64,000 bases of DNA, taken from NCBI GenBank assembly GCA_037892935.1, contig JAYXKI010000013.1, positions 496,001 to 560,000 of the forward strand. The letters run 5' to 3'. This stretch comes from Phlebopus portentosus (lineage: Eukaryota; Basidiomycota; Agaricomycetes; Boletales; Boletinellaceae). The position numbers and the translations under genes are program-made. Of this stretch, positions 60,573-64,000 are shown one piece after another; position 1 is the first letter of the stretch, and each line of letters starts with the position of its first letter. The notes below the pieces were generated by a model, which was not told the DNA's origin, ran no database searches, and worked only from the letters and a program-made list of their open reading frames with translations.

Positions 60573-62322
60573 AACAAATGAACACAGGTTCTCGAACTTT
60601 ACGCATCTGAGGGACGGAGAACTCGTCTTATTCTTGGTCTACATTGCATCATCTTTCTGAAGTCTCATTCAATTGGTGATGTTCTCGGGTACTAAACTGC
60701 TCTTCGACTCGACTGAAGTCACGATTCGCCTAGCACAATCTGCGAAGTGCCGACAGACGCGCAAGTCGCAGTTACGATAGGTCGGCCTGGGAAGATTTTA
60801 TTACTCAAGTCCCGCTTTCTCGTCGTCAGAAACTTGGATTGACTTCTGTGCCGTCGGAATCCGGACTCTTTAGCTCGATAGTCTCGACTTCACCCGTCAG
60901 CTCGGGCACTTTCTCTATGCGTGAGACCTTATCGAGTTTATTCAACCTCTGGCGGTTGTCTTACTGCCCCTACGTAGACGCTATGTCCACTTTGCTCTTA
61001 TCATCAACATCTCGACGTGAAACCTTGCAGTTTTACCCGGGTTGTGTCCTCATGGTCTTGTGTTCCGGCCACTCACCTTGGTTGAATGTGTACACACGGA
61101 TAGTCTGGACCCAAAAGGTCTGAGCGCCTGAAGTTAGTGGATGACCCTCGATCTTCAGCACTATTCCATTTTGAATCTAATAAACTTGTCTATCGAAATT
61201 GGATTATGCTCGTTGAGGCTGATTCGGTTAAAATCCAGGAAGTCATCCGGTCTGCTACCGGGTTACTGGAGCCTGCAAAACATCACGAATAAGGAGGGAT
61301 TCGCCTTCATCATTCTCTCATTTCATTATTCGGCTGCGTTCGAGGCGGGATTCTTCGACTTCCATGACAATGGCTTTGGACAGGTATTCGAGAGTCGGTC
61401 TCACATTCGTACCTTTACCCACCGGGATCACTTATTACGGACTCTGCGGATATGTCTGCTCTCTTCGCTCTCGCTCTAATTGCACTTAAGAGCCAAACGA
61501 CATTATTCCCCGTATTACAAAGCGCTGCACAACTTCCTTGTCCAATTGACAAGGGTGTACAATGTCAACCCCAAAATATGTCGTCGTCGTTGTACTAGCC
61601 GCTTGACCGCGTCAAGCAAGGCCAAATGACCTATTTGCCAGAGACCTTATTACACTTCAGAACTCCCAAATTATTTTACGCACATCACAACATCAAGCTG
61701 TGCTGCATCCGCAATATCGTAACATGCGCGACTCCACCATCGTCCCTACCACATCTGTAATACACCACACTGCCGGAGAGTAGATCACTTCAAAGAGAAC
61801 CAAACAAGTGTGCACATGACGTCTCTGCATATGGCCTCTTTGGTTTCCTCGATGTCCGAATGTGGTTTGATGTCAGCTTCAATTCAAGTCGTGGTACGCG
61901 CGTGCTTTACTGGTCTCGTGAACACTTGTCTGGGCGTGCTACTAATCATTGTATGTTTGTTTCTACGAGCTTCGCCTTGTTCTTACCCTGTGCAAGCCTT
62001 CTGCCCTATCTGCCTTCTGATTGCGTTTATCGAAGGAACCGAAAGGAGAGAAAGAAGGGAACGTCCCAATGATGATGACGTAGTTGAATGTTTTCATTCT
62101 CAATACCGAAGACCTATTTACGTTTAGAATTTCTTTTGTCTTTTGCCTCGCTTCGGTTTATGGCAAATACTGTACTAGCTGCATGGAACTCATTCTGAGA
62201 ATTCACCTTCTACAAACTCACGAATCTCTGCGAAAGTTCTTGGTATCAGCCGCGTCATCGTCTTTGGAAATGTCTTGGACGCAATTTGTGCAACTGCGGA
62301 TATCATGATATGGTGTGTGTGT

Positions 62323-62345
62323 GGGGGGGGGGGGGGGGGGGGGGG
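62323..62345. repeat. Poly-G run of 23
   Basis: Uninterrupted 23 G on the plus strand, preceded by a short GT repeat. Length in the assembly is likely inexact. It could form a G-quadruplex; no gene depends on it. Confidence 0.9.
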
Positions 62346-62913
62346 CGAAAGCGGCGATAAGTACTGGCATCATGATGGGGGTCTTGTGATATGAACTCAC
62401 CCCGTGGGGCTTCGTCTCGGGCTTGAGTTGGTTTCCCAGAGACTGAGAACGCTTTTCATCACCGGGGCATCTGTTCCGTAAAAAAAAAGTGGCCTTTTTC
62501 GTTCAAATGAGGATGAGTGAAATAACCACTAAGACGTCGCTTCCTCGATTTTCAATATATCTCGTTCCATGCTGTAAGATAATCTTCAAAGCCTTCCCAT
62601 ATTGGTTTCGGCGCCGTCCTTGAGACATGGCTCTTGAGTCCATAGGATTGAGAAATTAGAATATGGGAAAGGCTCTATCCTCCTTTTTGCATATTTTGTA
62701 TCTGCCTTCAATACGCCTCATTTATATTCGAAAATAGCCGTATTGCGAGTCAATGGTGGGAACATCCGGATAAATACCGCACATGTACTGTACATATATA
62801 AGTCTTCACTTGAGCAAAGTTTCCTCGCCGTGAACATCAGGAGAATGATAAGCCTATACGAAACGTGCTAATCACAAATGAATGTGGAAGACTACAAGGT
62901 CATAGTTCCAGCT

Positions 62914-63753
62914 CTAGTGCTTCAACTCTGGAGAAAGACATCCGGTCCATCGTTCACCAAGAGCTGCACCTGTGAAATCAACCCCGGCTGAAGATCCCAA
63001 ATTGAACACTGTCAAGTTCCTGTAAGGGCGAAGTGTCGAATAAAGGTCTGGAGGATCCTCAGGAGCACGTTGCATCGCTCAGGTCCTCCCCTTATCCATC
63101 CATCCGTCGCACAGAACCCAATCTGAGGTGGGCGCGAACGTAGCATCAACTGCGTGTTTCCTTGAAAGTTGCAGAGGATCCAATATGTCCCATATTCTGA
63201 TCGTCTTATCCCGAGATCCTGAGATGATCCTCGAACCGTCAGGGGATAAGGCAAGTGAAATGACTCGTTCGAAAGTGTCGGCCGATCTCGTACATGGTTC
63301 GCCCGCTTTTCGCATCCCATACTTGTATTATTCTGTTGAAAGAAACTATGATTTGCTTTCCGTCGAGTGTGAAAGCGTAACCCCCATCGAGAAATCCCGT
63401 TTTCCCATCCGGTTAACAACAAAACGACCGTTCCCACTAGTCCAGATGTCAACGGTCCAGGAGTCTGTGTTTGAAGCCACCCGGACAGCATTTGTCAAGA
63501 AACAGATAGAGCGAACGGGACGGTTGGGATTAATTGAAAATTCACTTCAAGTTGTCGATTCCCAAGTTTCCTTGTTCCAAATACTGATCGTTCCATAGTT
63601 GGAGCCCGATAAGAGCTGCTTGCCATTGCGCGAGAAGGGTACTGACCTTATTGGCCTATGGTCCAGGTCAAGATTAATATTCCGCTCAAAAACGAGTTGG
63701 TGAGCCGCTATTCTCCTCACTTTTATTCCGCGCTTGCAGGAACCAGCAATCAC
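62914..63753 (-). pseudogene. Broken WD40 relic related to NLR C-termini
   Basis: Pieces of WD40 repeats in shifting frames: PIRSVPFSRNGKQLLSGSNYGTISIWN, a middle blade with VDIWTSGNGRFVV, and VISLALSPDGSRIISGSRDKTIRIWDI. After them come SDWVLCDGWM and then, one frame over, DPPDLYSTLRPYRNLTVFNL and DFTGAALGERWTGCL. This matches the block that closes many Agaricomycete NACHT-WD40 proteins (a W-x-P-E-D-L-R type segment, then LDF..ALGERW). No NACHT is present and at least two frameshifts or stops interrupt it. It is not a close copy of NLR-A/B/C, whose repeats differ, so it probably comes from another NLR or WD40 gene. The upstream end is at or beyond 63753. Confidence 0.7.
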
Positions 63754-64000
63754 CGCGTGTTGAGTCTATCTATTAGGGGGTTCAGTAGATGAAAATATAT
63801 GTACTATTTTGCCCTGTGAGACCCTGTTCCAGTTAGTATGAGTCGGTGTGAACGCAGCCAGACGAACGCACGCAAATTTGACCTATGTAATGGGTATCAC
63901 AGATGATCTAAGCGGATCATGAAAAAGAAGTAAAAATATTGTCTGAGAAAGTCTGGTTGAATGACCGACAATATAATCTTGGTTTGACCTTTGTCAGGTA
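63754..64000. other. Window end, nothing recognised
   Basis: No continuation of the WD40 relic could be read here. Confidence 0.35.

Larger units (their letters stand above)
57795..62913. other. Gene-poor region
   Basis: About 5 kb in which I can support no gene. The first 700 bases look like 3' flank of the preceding gene. Open frames at 57845-58390, 60134-60421, 60839-61123 and 61141-61479 lack motifs, consistent introns or conserved composition. The region carries simple repeats and the palindrome-like ACATGTACTGTACAT core twice (about 59400 and 62785). It may be degenerate transposon or relic DNA, but nothing identifies it. Confidence 0.4.

Overview
The window looks like nuclear DNA of a filamentous basidiomycete, most likely an Agaricomycete. 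Genes are split by many short introns (about 50-75 bases, GT..AG). Several families are typical of mushroom-forming fungi: a DUF6533 seven-helix receptor-like protein, CipC/DUF3759 proteins, and large NACHT-WD40 proteins of the fungal NLR (STAND) type. Species and order cannot be read from the sequence. There is no sign of prokaryotic operons, rRNA or CRISPR, and I found no convincing tRNA.

Layout. 0-35 kb is an ordinary, gene-dense arm: coatomer zeta (-), DUF6533 receptor-like (+), carnosine N-methyltransferase (+), a small CipC-like protein (+), a beta-propeller lactonase (-), a secreted CBM1-CE16 acetylesterase (-), a MITE-like inverted-repeat element, glucosidase II alpha (-), a mitochondrial tandem-ABC ATPase (+), two unrecognised conserved proteins (-), a second CipC-like protein with a Gly/Tyr-rich tail (+), SAGA subunit Spt7 (-), the APC/C activator Cdh1 (+) and the RNA-binding protein Mrn1 (+). 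35-53.5 kb is a tandem array of three NLR genes on the minus strand. NLR-A is a complete 1611-residue open frame. NLR-B is nearly complete. NLR-C is a decayed copy that has lost its P-loop. 54-58 kb holds an NAD kinase (-) and an unrecognised Ser/His-rich protein (+). 58-64 kb is gene-poor and ends in a broken WD40 relic.

The NLR array is the most interesting part. Each protein reads as a C2-like beta domain, a helical region, a NACHT NTPase, and 14 highly similar 42-residue WD40 repeats. This is the plan of fungal allorecognition and innate-immunity receptors: a variable sensor, an NTPase switch and a death or membrane effector. The copies were duplicated together with about 1.3 kb of upstream DNA including a TATA-like box. 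A and B share an 89-base identical tract inside the WD40 array, as expected from sequence exchange between copies.

Caveat. Several conserved genes (coatomer zeta, carnosine methyltransferase, glucosidase II, the ABC protein) carry single-base frame breaks although the protein on both sides is well conserved. Consensus indel errors are therefore likely, and single frameshifts here are weak evidence for pseudogenes. NLR-C and the 63-kb relic have multiple lesions including large deletions and look truly dead.
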